Notes: generated from the sequence alone by a model not told the origin. Shown: positions 1 to 10,635, counted from the stretch's first letter. The stretch: DNA of 64,000 nucleotides from Cristatella mucedo (GCA_009760855.2 WPIO01000138.1:1-64000), one strand, 5' to 3'. Program-made: numbers and translations.

Positions 1-5
1 AACAT

Positions 6-436
6 GTAAATGTGCGTCAGGATGAATCTACTTTGAACTAATTTAAGAGGGACGACTGCTAGATCTCGTCGCAGTCTGTCAGCGCTGCCAGCACCGATGT
101 GCTGGGTGGTGGTGGTGGTAGCTGCTGGCATGCAGGCGCAGCATCTTGGGCATGCCCAGAGTCAATTGGGTGTCCGCCGACGCGCCGGCGGCGGCGGAGG
201 CTCCCTCCTCGTCGTCCTGTCAGCGAAAGCGAAAGCGAAAGTTTTGTGGATTAAAAAAACCTCATTCATATGGCCTCCTCGACCATATAATGCAAGCAGT
301 TGGCAATAGAGGATTGCCTGCAGCAGGATCCGGCACAGTGTGACCCGGCAGTATATATAAGAAAAGTAACTTATAAATATGAGCGTCAGGATGAATCTAC
401 TTTGAAATAATTCAAGAGGGTGACTGCTATCTCTCT
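6..436. repeat. Direct repeat pair flanking a GC-rich block
   Basis: A segment of about 60 bp at 6-67 recurs in the same orientation at 375-436; both contain GCGTCAGGATGAATC. Between them lies a GC-rich stretch (75-240) with GGT and GCC runs and a triplicated GCGAAA hexamer at 223-240, then AT-richer DNA with a TATA-like string near 349-359. The arrangement looks like a local tandem duplication or an insertion flanked by duplicated sequence. I do not recognise the block as a known element. Short open frames here run through low-complexity GC-rich DNA and are not supported as genes. Confidence 0.6.
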
Positions 437-597
437 TTAAGAAGTTACTAAGCGTTCTATATTTGCGTCGACAGTGCACACTGACTTCGAGACGTAGCAT
501 CTCACTATATTTTCAATCATATATTCATTACGTTGCCTTTGGTAATGACATATGGAGTTCAGTGGATTCTATTGAAAGCGTTCACATCTATTGTCAA

Positions 598-743
598 AAT
601 AAATAAATAAAATTCATTTATATAGCGCCCCAAGAGGACTTAATCTCTATTCAGGTGCTTCACATAAGCCTCGGGGGCTCGGGCCCACGACCTCAGTCAG
701 ACCTTGGTCGGGGCGAGCACCTTAACCGCTAGACCAAACCAGC
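598..743 (-). mobile_element. SINE1, tRNA-derived, near full length
   Basis: Read on the minus strand it starts GCTGGTTTGGTCTAGCGG, a good tRNA A box. A B-box-like GGGCCCGAGCCC follows about 50 bp on, then a short body and a 3' end containing AGAGATTAAGT and GGGGCGCTATATAAA with a TTTA-rich tail. This is the classic plan of a tRNA-derived SINE with an internal pol III promoter. The last 50 bp match the LINE A 3' end (6011-6062), implying mobilisation by LINE A machinery. Other copies: 831-973 and 26517-26650. Confidence 0.82.
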
Positions 744-830
744 ATAAGCTCATCAGCTCTCTTTCCATTTGCCACAAATTAGCCTTATGAATACAGACCT
801 AGACAATCGTTCGGCATACTTTCGTTAAAA

Positions 831-973
831 AATATAAAATAAAATTCATTTATCTAGCGCCCCAAGAGAATTAATCTCTATTCAGGCACTTCACACATGC
901 CTCGGGGCTCGAGCCCACGACCTCAGTCAGACCTTGGTCGGGGTGAGCACCTTAACCACTGGACCAAACCAGC
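831..973 (-). mobile_element. SINE1, second copy in the same orientation
   Basis: Nearly collinear with the copy at 598-743, about 90 percent identical by eye, with the same A box, B box and LINE A-like 3' end. The two are separated by 87 bp of unrelated DNA, so this looks like two independent insertions or a local duplication. It marks the left edge of the duplicon that begins near 980. Confidence 0.82.
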
Positions 974-2120
974 TCGGCAAAGCTTTAATTATAGCCTTAA
1001 CAATATTTTTTATATCCTGAACCACACGCTAAAGTATTTTCACCTTCTGATCTCGCAGATAACAGTGGCCTGCTAAAATCAATCATTTCTAAGCTACTTT
1101 ATCAGTCCTGTATTGATTCATGATGAAAATCGCTTCTCTAAATTATTGTGTATCGTTAGTCTGATTAAGATGTCTGCCTTTACCATTCGGAGAAGCTGTC
1201 ATGTCTCTATTAACGGGTGCAGTTTTTTTAACAGGTGACGGTATAATTCAAAGTAAAAATTACTGGTTTGATTTATGTTTGGCTAAGATAAACATGAGGA
1301 TGGGTTAAACAAAGGCATACTTTCTTGACTTCTGCTAAGGCCCACTTAACGTTGAATCGTAACCTCACGAATACAATTTCCGGACACTATTCCTTTGACT
1401 CTGCAAACAAACAAGGTTTTAGCTTAGGCACGATGATATCAAATGCTTTTACATTGCTCAGCGATATTGTATTTGCAGACAAGAAACCGATCCAAAAGAA
1501 ATAAGACTTTTTGAAAAAGCCATCGATTCGCGATCATTGGTAAAATAATAATGCTCCATCATTATTCAATCTATGACTCGAACCTCATAGATGCTAGCAA
1601 TTTATGGTGTTAAGAAAAATTATTTAAGATGAAAATTGCTCCAAGGTTAATCAGTGTAATGGCGGTCTGCATAAAGGGATTAGCTAATTATGCGAATATT
1701 GTTGTAAAAGCAACCCAAAATACTTAAAACTTGAAGGTTTTTTTTGCGTATGCAATTTTTTACAAGCTAAAAAAACTTGGAATTAATACGCAGGTTTAAT
1801 TTGTATAACTTTTCAGGAAAAAATTGAATGTCACTTTTCTAATTAACGATGGGAACTTGTACCTTTTCTCTGGCATCATAAGGAAATCGAAAGTGGATCG
1901 TCTACTAGTTCTAGCATCAGTAAGCTTGCTATCCAGACGAGAGACGTTAATGTTACTCAACTGTTTAGTTCCATTGGCAGTAAACTGAAAAATAATTGTC
2001 TGATCAAATTCGTATGCTGTACTCTGCTAGTCTTCCAGTCGACCCGCTTCTTAGAATCAAGAAAGCACAAATAACCAACTACACAGGTGACATGACATAT
2101 GAAGTGACCGTACTTCTCAT

Positions 2121-2305
2121 TAAATAAAATAAATCCTAGCTGTTTAAACAGCCTCTTTTTGTATAGCGACAGAAGAGCCTTTACGGCTATCGCCACCGCT
2201 TGCAGTGGTGATAAAGGTTCGTCCACCAGAGAATTCGAACCCACGACCTTGGGACCGGGGTCATGAAAGCAACCGCCTTACTTAGTGTGCCATCACGGCT
2301 CACCA
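2121..2305 (-). mobile_element. SINE2, tRNA-derived
   Basis: The minus strand reads GTGAGCCGTGATGGCACAC (A-box region), then GTGGGTTCGAATTC (strong B box), then a body with AGCGGTGGCGATAGCC and AAAGGCTCTTCTGTCGC, ending AGCTAGGATTTATTTTATT. The same unit recurs at 3211-3383 and 50301-50465, with a diverged copy at 17620-17765 and a fragment at 12636-12712. No LINE with the matching 3' end is visible in this window. Confidence 0.75.
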
Positions 2306-2873
2306 TCATTGAGCACGAGTGGATTCTAATATTTTGTTAACTTACTTTTCAGACCCTTTGTGTGCACTTCGCCTATAATGTATACCTATCATAAGTGATT
2401 GTAGGCTAGCCAAGTACACTACGATGCTAGTGACTATTTTATTTTCGATGAAAAGTCTTGTTATCAGTTTCACCCATATTGGCCTTCTGTGCACTTTAAA
2501 ACAAGGTCTGTCTATTAAGTTTAACTATATTGATAATTTCAGCATTTGTTAAGCTAGGTTGCTTAGCACATGTCTCTTCTTTAGTATTAATGGTTTTACA
2601 ATAACTTTTGTCATATTTCTCTTACTTGTATACACCTCAAGGTAGAACTTACCATTCAAGCCTAAAGTTCACGGTTAGTGGTAGTTGAAGGCTTCAACTG
2701 GTTTCAGTCTGATAGCAATTTATCGAATGATTTCTGAATGCTTGATAGATACAATGATCATACAGGTAGATCTGACTTTTAGGTGCATGCCTTGCCATGC
2801 CATGCCAATCGCAGATTCTCTTTCCTCACATAGCATCGAATTTACTGTTATCCTGCTTTTCATTCCATGAACA

Positions 2874-3202
2874 GTGGAGTTCTTTACTAGTACAGTGTTG
2901 CTCTGCTTTATATTAGGTGCACTGCCAGCAGAGATTTATTCCGTGAGTATAGGTGCTGCTTGGCTTCATGAATTGCATTTTTGGTTGAATCTTTTCCAGC
3001 CGTGAGTACAATGGGTATGCTAACACACTTGCAGGCGTAGAAAAAGGAAGTCCAGCTGAGCAATGAACGGGTCCATGAATTCGAGCGAGCTTATGAAAGT
3101 TGGTCGTTTGAATTAGAAGTCGGTTTGGCGCACTTCAGTGCAAGTGCCTACATTCTTGATGAACCCCTGCAACTTTTCCTTTACATAGTACTCTGCGTTT
3201 AA
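2874..3202 (+). pseudogene. Small secreted protein gene copy 3, start codon lost
   Basis: A 69-nt exon at 2874-2942 aligns codon for codon with the signal-peptide exon at 47380-47448, including the 5' splice site GTGAGT at 2943. The initiator is GTG here instead of ATG. After an intron of about 104 bp with an AG acceptor at 3045-3046, a 51-codon frame (3047-3202) begins EVQLSNERVHEF and stays open to a TAA. It is the longest version of this second exon in the window; the corresponding stretches in both palindrome arms are shifted or shortened. Hydrophobic leader residues followed by a charged helix-like segment suggest a small secreted protein. Function unknown. Confidence 0.5.
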
Positions 3203-3210
3203 CAGAACCG

Positions 3211-3383
3211 TATTTAAATCCTAGCTGATTAAACAGCCTCTTTTTTATAGCGACAAAAGAGCCTTTACGGCTATCGCCACCGCTTGCGGCAGCGATAAAG
3301 GATCGCCCACAGCAGAAATAGAACCCACGACCTCGGGACCGAGGTCGTGAAAGCAACAGCTTTACCTAGTGTGCCATCACGAC
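3211..3383 (-). mobile_element. SINE2 copy
   Basis: Collinear with the SINE2 at 2121-2305, with the same GGCACAC A-box region, a mutated B box (GTGGGTTCTATTTC) and the ATTTAAATACGG end. It directly follows the exon-like frame ending at 3202 and interrupts the duplicon. Confidence 0.75.
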
Positions 3384-4439
3384 TTTAGTACTATCTCAAA
3401 GATTTTAAAAACTGTAAGCCCAGCTCTGCTCTGTTTCCTGGTTAAAATCATTATAGTAATCCAATCGTACCACGCCTTTGAAATTCTATATCGTGTTGCA
3501 AAGTGAAAACAAAATGCTCTGATTATACGTAAAAGCATCTAAAATTTGTCTTATCTAAGGTCCACTTTGAAGAGCAGAGAAGCACCAGTGATGTGGTAAG
3601 GCTCCATAAATTGGCTTTTTGAATGCAACATAGGTCAAAGGCTTTAGGTTTTTATTTTTCGCCTACAGCCAGCTCTCATTGCATTTCATCCTTCGGGTAA
3701 GACAAAGATCCTTATGGATTAAAAAGCTTTACATTAATCATGACAGATTCTTTTGTGTTACAAGCATTTAGTAAAGTTGACTCCGTGCCTGTTGAAGTGC
3801 TTCATGAGCTCCTCTGGTGAAGCCACGGTGTTTTACCTGCGTTCGTTAAGATGGCCATTGATGATATTTAGTCAAAAAACTTTGCATATTACGTTTTCAT
3901 GCATTCCTAATAGGTAAATTCTTAAGCAGCTCAGAGTCGTCATTTTTGTAATAGCCAAGGAAGCAGTGAATCACTGCCAGTACATTTTCCTAGCCACATG
4001 TCTAGTACTGTTCCTATTATGGTAACATCGATGGCAACCTATCAACTTTCGTGCTACCTGTGGTTACGGTGCATTGTAATTTTTCACCCGGGAATCTGAA
4101 GAAATATACGATAATAACTCTGGAATGCTGTTGACTCATAATCTAAAGCCTCCATAAATTGCTCGTAAACGCTTAGTTTAATGAGAATTGAGGCAGTATC
4201 ACCTTCTGAGTTGTTATCATTTTCACCCTCTGGATGAACCTCGTTATTAAAAGAAAGTCTTGCACTTGTGACACCTTTGTTCTTTTATAATGCACCACAG
4301 AGCCTAGGCTGCACAATAGTATGCTAGTATCTGGAATGAAGCCACTTCGAATTCTCCTTTGATTTCTCTTCCACAGTCTCGGCACTTTATTGCTTTCATC
4401 GGTATTTCGACACTATTACCGATGCCTCTAATTTACCAA

Positions 4440-4830
4440 GAGTGGACCTTACCATTAGGCGCATGCACTATCCAATTTGAAGCAGCACAACTGTGGGGTA
4501 CCGAAAGTTTCCCACCAGGTCCCAGACTGTGGAGCTTACTTTCACGATTCTTATGCATAGAGAACTACTCTCCTGCTGCTACCTCAAGTATATCTATTCA
4601 AGCGGCCCAGCGATGATATTTACTGGTTACTTACTAAATCGAATGCTCTCCTGACTCTGCTATGCTTATCACTTTCTCTTTGTTGAGTGAGAGGAAGTCT
4701 GTTGGCTACTGAATGCGTGCCGAAAGTTGCTTAGGCTGCATGTGAACCATACAAAACTCTCCTGTTTTACATCCTCGTCGTCGTCGTGGGTTTGCGAAGT
4801 TACAGACGGGAATACGTACGGATACATGCC
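4440..4830 (+). mobile_element. LINE B 3' fragment, degraded
   Basis: It matches the end of LINE B (58195-58573). Recognisable parts are the GPRLWSLL protein motif, CTCTCCTGACTCTGCTATGC, and the terminal GTTACAGACGGGAATACGTA. A CGT-trinucleotide run (about 4766-4782) interrupts the 3' UTR. There is no intact reading frame. The old C-terminal domain after the reverse transcriptase is all that remains, as expected of a 5'-truncated retroinsertion. Confidence 0.7.
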
Positions 4831-5030
4831 CGTCCCATTAGAAGCCATGTTTACGTGAGGTGTGATGCCATCAAATAATATGGCAAAATTTTGAGGGCTA
4901 TATCATATAAATGAGAAGCTAGCTAGTCAGTAGCTAGCTGGTGCACTAGAGGACATAACCACAGTATCAGCATGTGGTTCTCCATTTACTATATACTATG
5001 ACGACTCATGGTAAGGGAGACACTAGCTAA

Positions 5031-5860
5031 TGTATCTCCGTCAGTAACTCCACAAAGTCATAAAGACCATGTGGGCGTTACGCAGGAGAGTTTTGTATAG
5101 CGAACTCACAGCCTAAGCGGCTTTCAGTACGCATTCGGTAGCCAACAGACTTCGTCTCACGCAACAAAGAGAAAGTGGGAAGCATAGCAGTTAGGAGAGC
5201 AGTTGAGGTAGTGAGTAGCATAGAAGTAGCAGTTCAGGACCGCTGAAAAAGATGTGCCATAGTCGGCAGTTGGAGAGTAGATGTCGTTGCGTAAGAATTG
5301 TGGAAGTGAGTTCCACAGTCTAGGACCTGCAGAGCTAAAGCTTCTGTCGCCAACTGTCTTTAAGCGGAGGAATGGGACAGCTAATTTATTGTCCACACAG
5401 GACCTCAGGGCACGAACAGGCTGAAACTGGTGTAGCAGTTCAGCTAGGTATGAAGGAGCCAAGCCGTGGCGGGCCTTGTGTAAGCACGTTGCGTAAGAAC
5501 TTTGCTCCGTATCATTTGCTCAACCGGCAGCCATCCTAGCTCTTCCAGGAAAGGTGACACGTGCTTAAACCGCTGGGACTTAAAGACCAGCCTTGCAGCC
5601 ATATTCATAGTCCGCTGTAGTGGCATAATAGCTTTCTTTGGTAGCCCAGCCAAAAGGGAATTACAATAATCAAGCCGAGACAGAACTAAAGAGCTAGTTA
5701 AATTTTTTAAAAGCCACTGTGGGAGACAGCTTCTAATCTTGGATAGGGATCGGATGTGATGGCTAGCTGTAGAGGCAGTCTTCTGAATGAAGCTTTTGAA
5801 ATTGAGGCAGCTGTCGAACACGACACCTAGATTACGAGCACGTGGTGAAGGTCGCACAAT
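5031..5860 (-). mobile_element. LINE B fragment (RT C-terminal part and 3' UTR)
   Basis: The minus strand encodes, in two overlapping frames, the segment after the RT catalytic core: RNLGVVFDSCLNFK, LDYCNSLLAGLPKKAI, MNMAARLVFKSQRF, then SSAGPRLWNSLP and TSFSAVLNCYFYATHY. It ends in the LINE B 3' terminus (TACGCCCACATGG, then GTTACTGACGGAGATACA). It is abruptly joined at 5860 to an inverted LINE A 3' UTR. Frameshifts and the missing endonuclease and catalytic YADD region show it is a dead 5'-truncated copy. Confidence 0.88.
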
Positions 5861-6078
5861 TATGTGTGCTGACACTGTGCATGCTGCCACTAACCACATT
5901 TGCATGCTGACCCTGTGCATGTCACCTCTAACCATATTATTCATTTCGTTTGTTTTTTCAAGCATGATTTTACTTACCATTCGATTGCATTTCACTTTAC
6001 AGCAAATGGAAAGCGCCTAGAGAGAGATTAAGTTCTCTGAGGGCGCTTTATCAAGTGAATTCCTATTATTATTATTAT
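5861..6078 (+). mobile_element. LINE A 3' UTR, inverted relative to its body
   Basis: It matches 53906-54120 of the best LINE A: GCTGACACTGTGCATGCTGCC at the start, TTCAAGCATGATTTTACTTACC, then the terminal hairpin-like AGAGATTAAGTTCTCTGAGGG and an ATT-repeat tail. It lies on the plus strand while the LINE A body immediately to the right lies on the minus strand. Both pieces end at the same consensus point (near TGCTTATG), so this reads as an inversion of the terminal 218 bp. Confidence 0.8.
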
Positions 6079-6083
6079 ATTAT

Positions 6084-6926
6084 AAGCACATGAAGGACAA
6101 ATTACAAGGACCCACTAAAGGCTTTCCTAAATAGGTGTGTTTTTTTTAATGTGGTCAGTTCTGGGGAATTTCTGACGCATGTCTGGGGGGAGTTCCAGGC
6201 TCTGAGAGCAAACGAACAATATGCTCGATCCCCAAAGGATCGAGCATATTGAGGTTTGTAAGAGGTATTTGGTAAACTGTAGGATTCCGGAAAGTGGGTG
6301 GTACGATGCTTGGTCTGGTTTGGGACTAGATCTAATAGATAGGCTGGAGCCACAAAATGAAGTGACCCTAAAGCGAGTGACGAAACCTTGAAGTCAAACA
6401 ATTGCTTGACTAGTAGCAAGTGCAGGTCGATGAGATCGGGTGTGATGTGGCAACTGCGAGGCTCACGGCAGACAAGCCTAGGTACATAGTTTTGCATCAG
6501 CAGTAAGCGCTTGATTGCACATCCTGGTAGGCCAGCAAGCAGTGAGTTACAGAAGTCAAGACGGGATGTCATAAATGCACGAAACATCTTGGATGTGTTT
6601 ACCTTATCTAAAAAAGATCAAATTTGTGTAAGGTTGTGTGTCTGAAAGTAGGCAGACGTGATCGTGAAGCCGAATTGGTCGTCTAATGAAACATCACTTT
6701 GGAACACGACACCAAAACTTCGAGCTGACTCAGCAGGAGAAATGTTGGCTGAGCCAAATTAGAGCTTGAGCTTTTCCAGTTTCTGAATGGCGCTGGGTTT
6801 GCACATAACTAATGAATTATTTCTATCTTTAGTTAAAGAAAAGTTGCTGTGATCCGTGTGCGGATGTCATCAATACGAGCAGCGAGGGAGTTGAGAGAAT
6901 TTGAAGTGCTTGAAGCCTGGGAGGAC
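6084..6926 (-). mobile_element. LINE A body fragment, RT C-terminal half
   Basis: The minus-strand frame at 6102-6587 begins near MTSRLDFCNSLLAGLP and runs through VCREPRSCHITPDL and SFGDRAYCSFALRAWNS to LTTLKKTHLFRKAF, the domain after the RT core in LINE A. The part from about 6640 to 6926 continues upstream in broken frames to a point just downstream of the catalytic motif, where the copy is truncated. Its own 3' UTR is missing at this end and appears inverted at 5861-6078. Confidence 0.88.
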
Positions 6927-7020
6927 TACGGTTAGGTAGTGGCATCCGTGGCATCCGGTACTCAGTTGCATCGGCTGAGAGCTGACTGTGCAATAATCTA
7001 TGGCCAAGCCTTAGCCGCCG

Positions 7021-7030
7021 TATAAAAAGG
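7021..7030 (+). promoter_or_regulatory. Candidate TATA box
   Basis: TATAAAAAGG is a near-consensus RNA polymerase II TATA element in a GC-balanced context. It lies 107 bp upstream of an ATG opening a signal-peptide-like frame at 7137. A start site would be expected near 7050. Supported only by sequence pattern and context. Confidence 0.35.
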
Positions 7031-7136
7031 CCTGCAAAGCTCCTTTGCTACCCAATAGACTTTTAAATTCGGTGGATGCTCATTAGATTCGGTGGATTCT
7101 TACTAGGCTTCAGTATAAGCCCTCTCAGCTGATGCC

Positions 7137-7235
7137 ATGCTCCCTCTGCTGGCGGCACCCCTGCTTGTAGTGGCGATGCACCTGAAAGTCAGTAGCCCTA
7201 ATATAAGGTCCAGGCTTCGCCAGCATTGTTCGTGA
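7137..7235 (+). CDS. Possible small secreted peptide or first exon
   Basis: A 32-codon frame opens MLPLLAAPLLVVAMHL, a compact hydrophobic leader typical of a signal peptide, and ends with a short basic tail containing RSRLRQ before TGA at 7233. The ATG context (GATGCCATGC) is reasonable. A potential 5' splice site, GTCAGT, follows the leader near 7185, so this may instead be exon 1. The TATA box at 7021 is the only other support. No second copy was found, and chance cannot be excluded. Confidence 0.28.
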   Translation: MLPLLAAPLLVVAMHLKVSSPNIRSRLRQHCS

Positions 7236-7356
7236 GGCTTATGTGAGTAGCACAGCTTTGAGAGCTGTTTTTTTGGCCTTGCTTCGTCGGCACGCGGAAG
7301 CAGCAAGCTGCTGCTTACAATACCTTATGTAAAGTTCGACAATTCTTAAAGAGCTC

Positions 7357-7572
7357 ATGCGACCACAGCTCATGCACTGCCCACACAATAAAAAACGAGT
7401 GGAATACCCGAAAGCATTTCGAGTATGGGAATTTTCAGGTTCATACAGCCTATTCGTTCACAGCAAGGCGTGCTTTTGCAAAGTGCATTGTGAAGTCGTC
7501 TTTAATTCCTGGGGGCTTTACATCAATCTGATTGATGAAGTCTCTTACCCAACTTGGGATTTAAGTAAGTAA
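7357..7572 (+). CDS. Unrecognised open frame with a splice-donor-like end
   Basis: A 71-codon frame contains ACFCKVHCEV and ends in the sequence GATTTAAGTAAGTAAG. An internal GTAAGT at about 7565 would remove the stop if used as a 5' splice site. It lies just downstream of the signal-peptide-like frame at 7137. No homologous copy in the window and no recognised domain. It may be an exon of the same gene or noise. Confidence 0.18.
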   Translation: MRPQLMHCPHNKKRVEYPKAFRVWEFSGSYSLFVHSKACFCKVHCEVVFNSWGLYINLIDEVSYPTWDLSK

Positions 7573-7844
7573 GAAATACACCATGACCATACGAAAAAGG
7601 GAGGTTAAACTGAAAATATCATGATCGTCAATTAAAGATCGCTTTGGAAATTAAACGGTTTACTGGCCTTCAACTGTTTAGGGCTTAGCTTCCGCCGGAT
7701 TGATGAATGGTTCTTACTAACGAGGAATCTACCTACTGACTGCTAAGAGCTTTATATAGTATGCTTCTGCATTATGTAATAAGCATGTCACTTATTTGTT
7801 TTGGCAAGGTTTTGTCTAAATAACTCGCGAGTTTTGCTTAAAAA

Positions 7845-9298
7845 GAATTGGTTCGCGATTCCATAGTGCTAGCACGACACCCGCTCCTTGCCTGTTGCAG
7901 AATTCTCTTGGGTAAACCAAAGTTTTCGCGAACATCGCTTAAGAATACTGATACAATCACGAATAGTTTAAAGCTGACCTGTTTGGCGTTTAAATGTAGC
8001 CCAGTAAGATATTACGTGCCTGTGGGCGTCGAACAGCTTATCGCTTCCGGAAGCTAGGTCTGCCATTCCAGCGGGACGGGAAATGTAGGGGGGGGGGGGA
8101 TTATGAGGAAAGGGCGGGAAGCATCAGAGGGGAATGTCTGCAACCCAGGCGGCTATAGCTAAGTCAGAACCTACTAACCCGCATTTTGTTATGAGCCCGA
8201 GCCCATCAAACTCTATCAACTCAGTCGCTTCACATATTGATTAAATCTGCACATAGAGGGTAGCCCAATTTCTTAAATTGAATTATGACAAAGCCAATTT
8301 AATAGTCATGGACAAAGAAGTATGATTAAGAAATTGGAAAGGTTAAAGCTCATAATCGGATATGCAAGCATTTCTCTTGTTCAATCTTCACGAAACTTTG
8401 GCGTCTTTTTCTGAAGTTACTTTTCATTTGAAGGTCACACCTGCTCAATAGTTAATTGTGATTACTTTGATATAAATAATATCGCAAAACTTGCTTAGAC
8501 GAGCACAGACTTCGTACCACCCACATACTTGCTTTAACGAGCTTGCTTAGAAAGGGATACGTCGTCTAAATTGTTTCAAGCATTTGGGAAATTTCCTCAT
8601 AACTTTTGTAACTCACTGCATGCTAGTATACTGTCCTGTGCCTCGAGACGTCCACAGCTGCTGATAAACTGAGTAGGTAGGCATATTTGTAGTGAGCATC
8701 ACCATTGCCAAATCACACCTTTTCTCGCAGACCTGCTCCTTGGCCCTCAGTCAAGCAAAGCACTGACTTTAATTCTCTGTCACTCACTTTTTGAACCCTT
8801 AATTCTTTGGCTCCAGAAAAGCTATCAGATCTATACCAGCATCAAGTTATGCAGCGTACCATCCGCTTTTCGGAATCTCATTGTTAACTTATAACTCGAC
8901 AAAAACCCATATCCTTAGGCGACCGTGCTTTTAGTTCGTTTGGTCCCAAAGCTTAGAACTCACTTCCAAATTGCTTCATGAAACCTAGTGCCTACATTCA
9001 TATACTTTAAAAAATACAAAACGCATCTATTTATCAGAGCATTAAGTGGGTCCCAGTAATTTCACCTTTTACTTGTTTGTGCATGCTGACACTCAGCATA
9101 CTGCAATTAACCGTTTTTGCAAGCTTACCCTGTACAGCTCATCTCTAACCATGTTATACTTGTTGATCATTGAGCATGCTATGAGTAACTGTTCGATCGT
9201 GCTTCCTTAGCAGCAAGTGTAAAGTACCCAGATATAAATTGAGTTATCTGAGAGCCGTAGACCAAGATAAATTCTTATCAATATATTACTACTATTTT
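7845..9298 (+). mobile_element. LINE A copy, highly degraded, with internal deletion
   Basis: 7845-8060 resembles the LINE A 5' region (50466-50690), sharing CCGAAGTT-like and ATTACGTGCCTRTGG stretches. 8190-9250 resembles the RT C-terminal part and 3' UTR (53150-54090), including GGAAAGGTTAAAGCTC, AGGCGACCGTGCTTTTAGTTC and CATCTCTAACCATGTTA. The endonuclease and RT core between them are missing. A run of 12 G residues at 8088-8099 lies at the deletion site. No frame survives; this is one of the oldest LINE A copies. Confidence 0.65.
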
Positions 9299-9354
9299 CA
9301 AGAGAGAAACACTGTTTGCAATATATTTTTGCCCATAGCTCCCCTTTCAAATCA

Positions 9355-9585
9355 TAGTGTTAATAACATACTTAATAAAGCGACCCCAGAGAGCTCAATA
9401 TCTTCCAGGTGCTTTAACTTTGCTGCGAAGGGAATGCAATCGAATGGTTAGTAGCAGCGTGCTCAATAAAAAAAGCAAGAATAACAAGGTTACGGGTGCA
9501 TGCACACGGTCAGCATTCAAGTGTGGCTAGTGGCAGCACGCTCAGTCGTCAGAACGCTTGAGCACGACCGACTTGGAAGAAGTTA
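9355..9585 (-). mobile_element. LINE A 3' UTR fragment
   Basis: The minus strand carries the LINE A terminus: the region matching CTGAGGGCGCTTTATCAAG, then GCAAATG-like and GCATGCTGCCACTAACCAC-like blocks read from right to left (for example GTGTGGCTAGTGGCAGCACG at 9519-9538). It lies tail to tail with the plus-strand copy ending near 9298. Confidence 0.7.
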
Positions 9586-9589
9586 ACAT

Positions 9590-10635
9590 AAAGTGAGTTA
9601 TCATTAGGTTAGTAAAAATACCTAGCAATTAGTACACTATAATGATAAAGTGTTCGACTGAGCATAAGCGAATTAATAGGCATCTAATACGCTAAATTAA
9701 AAATTTTTAGACACTAGATACGAAAGAGGGTTATTTTGTAATATCTGCATGTACTTTCAAGAACCCGTGGAGAGATGTGTTGATCTGTTGGCGTATGCAT
9801 CGGTTGTTGCTGTGAAATACGTAGTCTGGTTCTCGACTACTTATTTTGATGCAGTAGAGCAGAGGGAAAATGTTCCGTCGAGAAGCTAACGACAGGCAGA
9901 TAATCGTGTGAGCTTAGCCCAAGCCGGCGGAACCAAGTCAAGTACGTTCGGTAAGCAGCGAGACTACCACTGGATCAAGGGGGTCTGACCATTACTAAGC
10001 GTGTCGTCATAGCTCGGTACGCAGTTATCACTTTCTCCTGAGGTTGCAACTGAACCTCGTTCGAAGATCTGATTCCTAGGCAACTTCAGACCTAAATTTG
10101 ATTCTGATTATACACTATTTAAGCATAACGTTTTGTATCCGTTTGTAAAAAAGTAAATGGGTAAATTGCCTCAATTCGCACTCGAATCGTACCAATGAAA
10201 GGAGTATATTGCCTCTATTCACGCTTAAATAGTACCAAGTCGAAACGGGTTGTGAGAAAACATCTGGTGCGTTAAAAAATATTAAAGTCTGTATAGATTC
10301 TGCAAAAGAATGACTGATTTTATCAGTAGAATCAATGTGTATTAGGTCACAGCCTAGTTATACATGGGTAAAAAACGAAATCATGGTCAATACAGTGGTA
10401 TATTGTTTTCCAGATCAAGTACGTAGTGTGGTAAATCATAGCACCAATATTCGTATGCCATTGTCACAATAACTTGGTCGTATCGCTTTTATTGTTAATC
10501 ATTATAGATATCCGACTAGAGAAATCGCCAAGGAATTAATATTTCATCAGAGAACAAAAGGAAAGAATTCGGATTCCTTACTTATTTCGCTAAAGCTAGT
10601 GTTCAGCTGGCGTACTGATACTATTGACGTCATAA
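9590..10635. other. Stretch without recognised genes
   Basis: AT-rich DNA with no supported coding frame or known repeat. One short imperfect tandem duplication is visible: a 30-bp unit containing ATTGCCTCAATTCGC at 10165 recurs at 10208 (period 43). A region near 9900-10090 has tRNA-like snippets (CTCGTTCGAAGATC) that could be a worn SINE, but I could not align it. Confidence 0.4.

Larger units (their letters stand above)
980..4350 (+). repeat. Third, most diverged copy of the palindrome duplicon
   Basis: Blocks of this segment align in order with palindrome arm 1. 985-1060 matches about 45672-45745; 1090-1180 matches 45755-45860; 1290-1430 matches 46000-46130; 1960-2060 matches 46640-46740; 2310-2420 matches 46835-46950; 2860-2960 matches 47365-47460; 3040-3190 matches 47545-47690; 3930-4010 matches 48570-48650. 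Two SINE2 copies interrupt it (2121-2305, 3211-3383). Identity is clearly lower than between the two palindrome arms, so this is an older duplicate. The right boundary is blurred, approximately where LINE B sequence starts. Confidence 0.7.

Noticed and set aside
598-743. tRNA genes suggested by A and B boxes in SINE1 and SINE2
   Set aside because: No acceptor stem pairing or complete cloverleaf could be drawn, and the boxes sit in multi-copy SINE units with LINE-like tails.
4910-4955. Short inverted repeat AGCTAGCTAG around 4917-4943
   Set aside because: Too short and simple to call an element or terminator; no associated feature.
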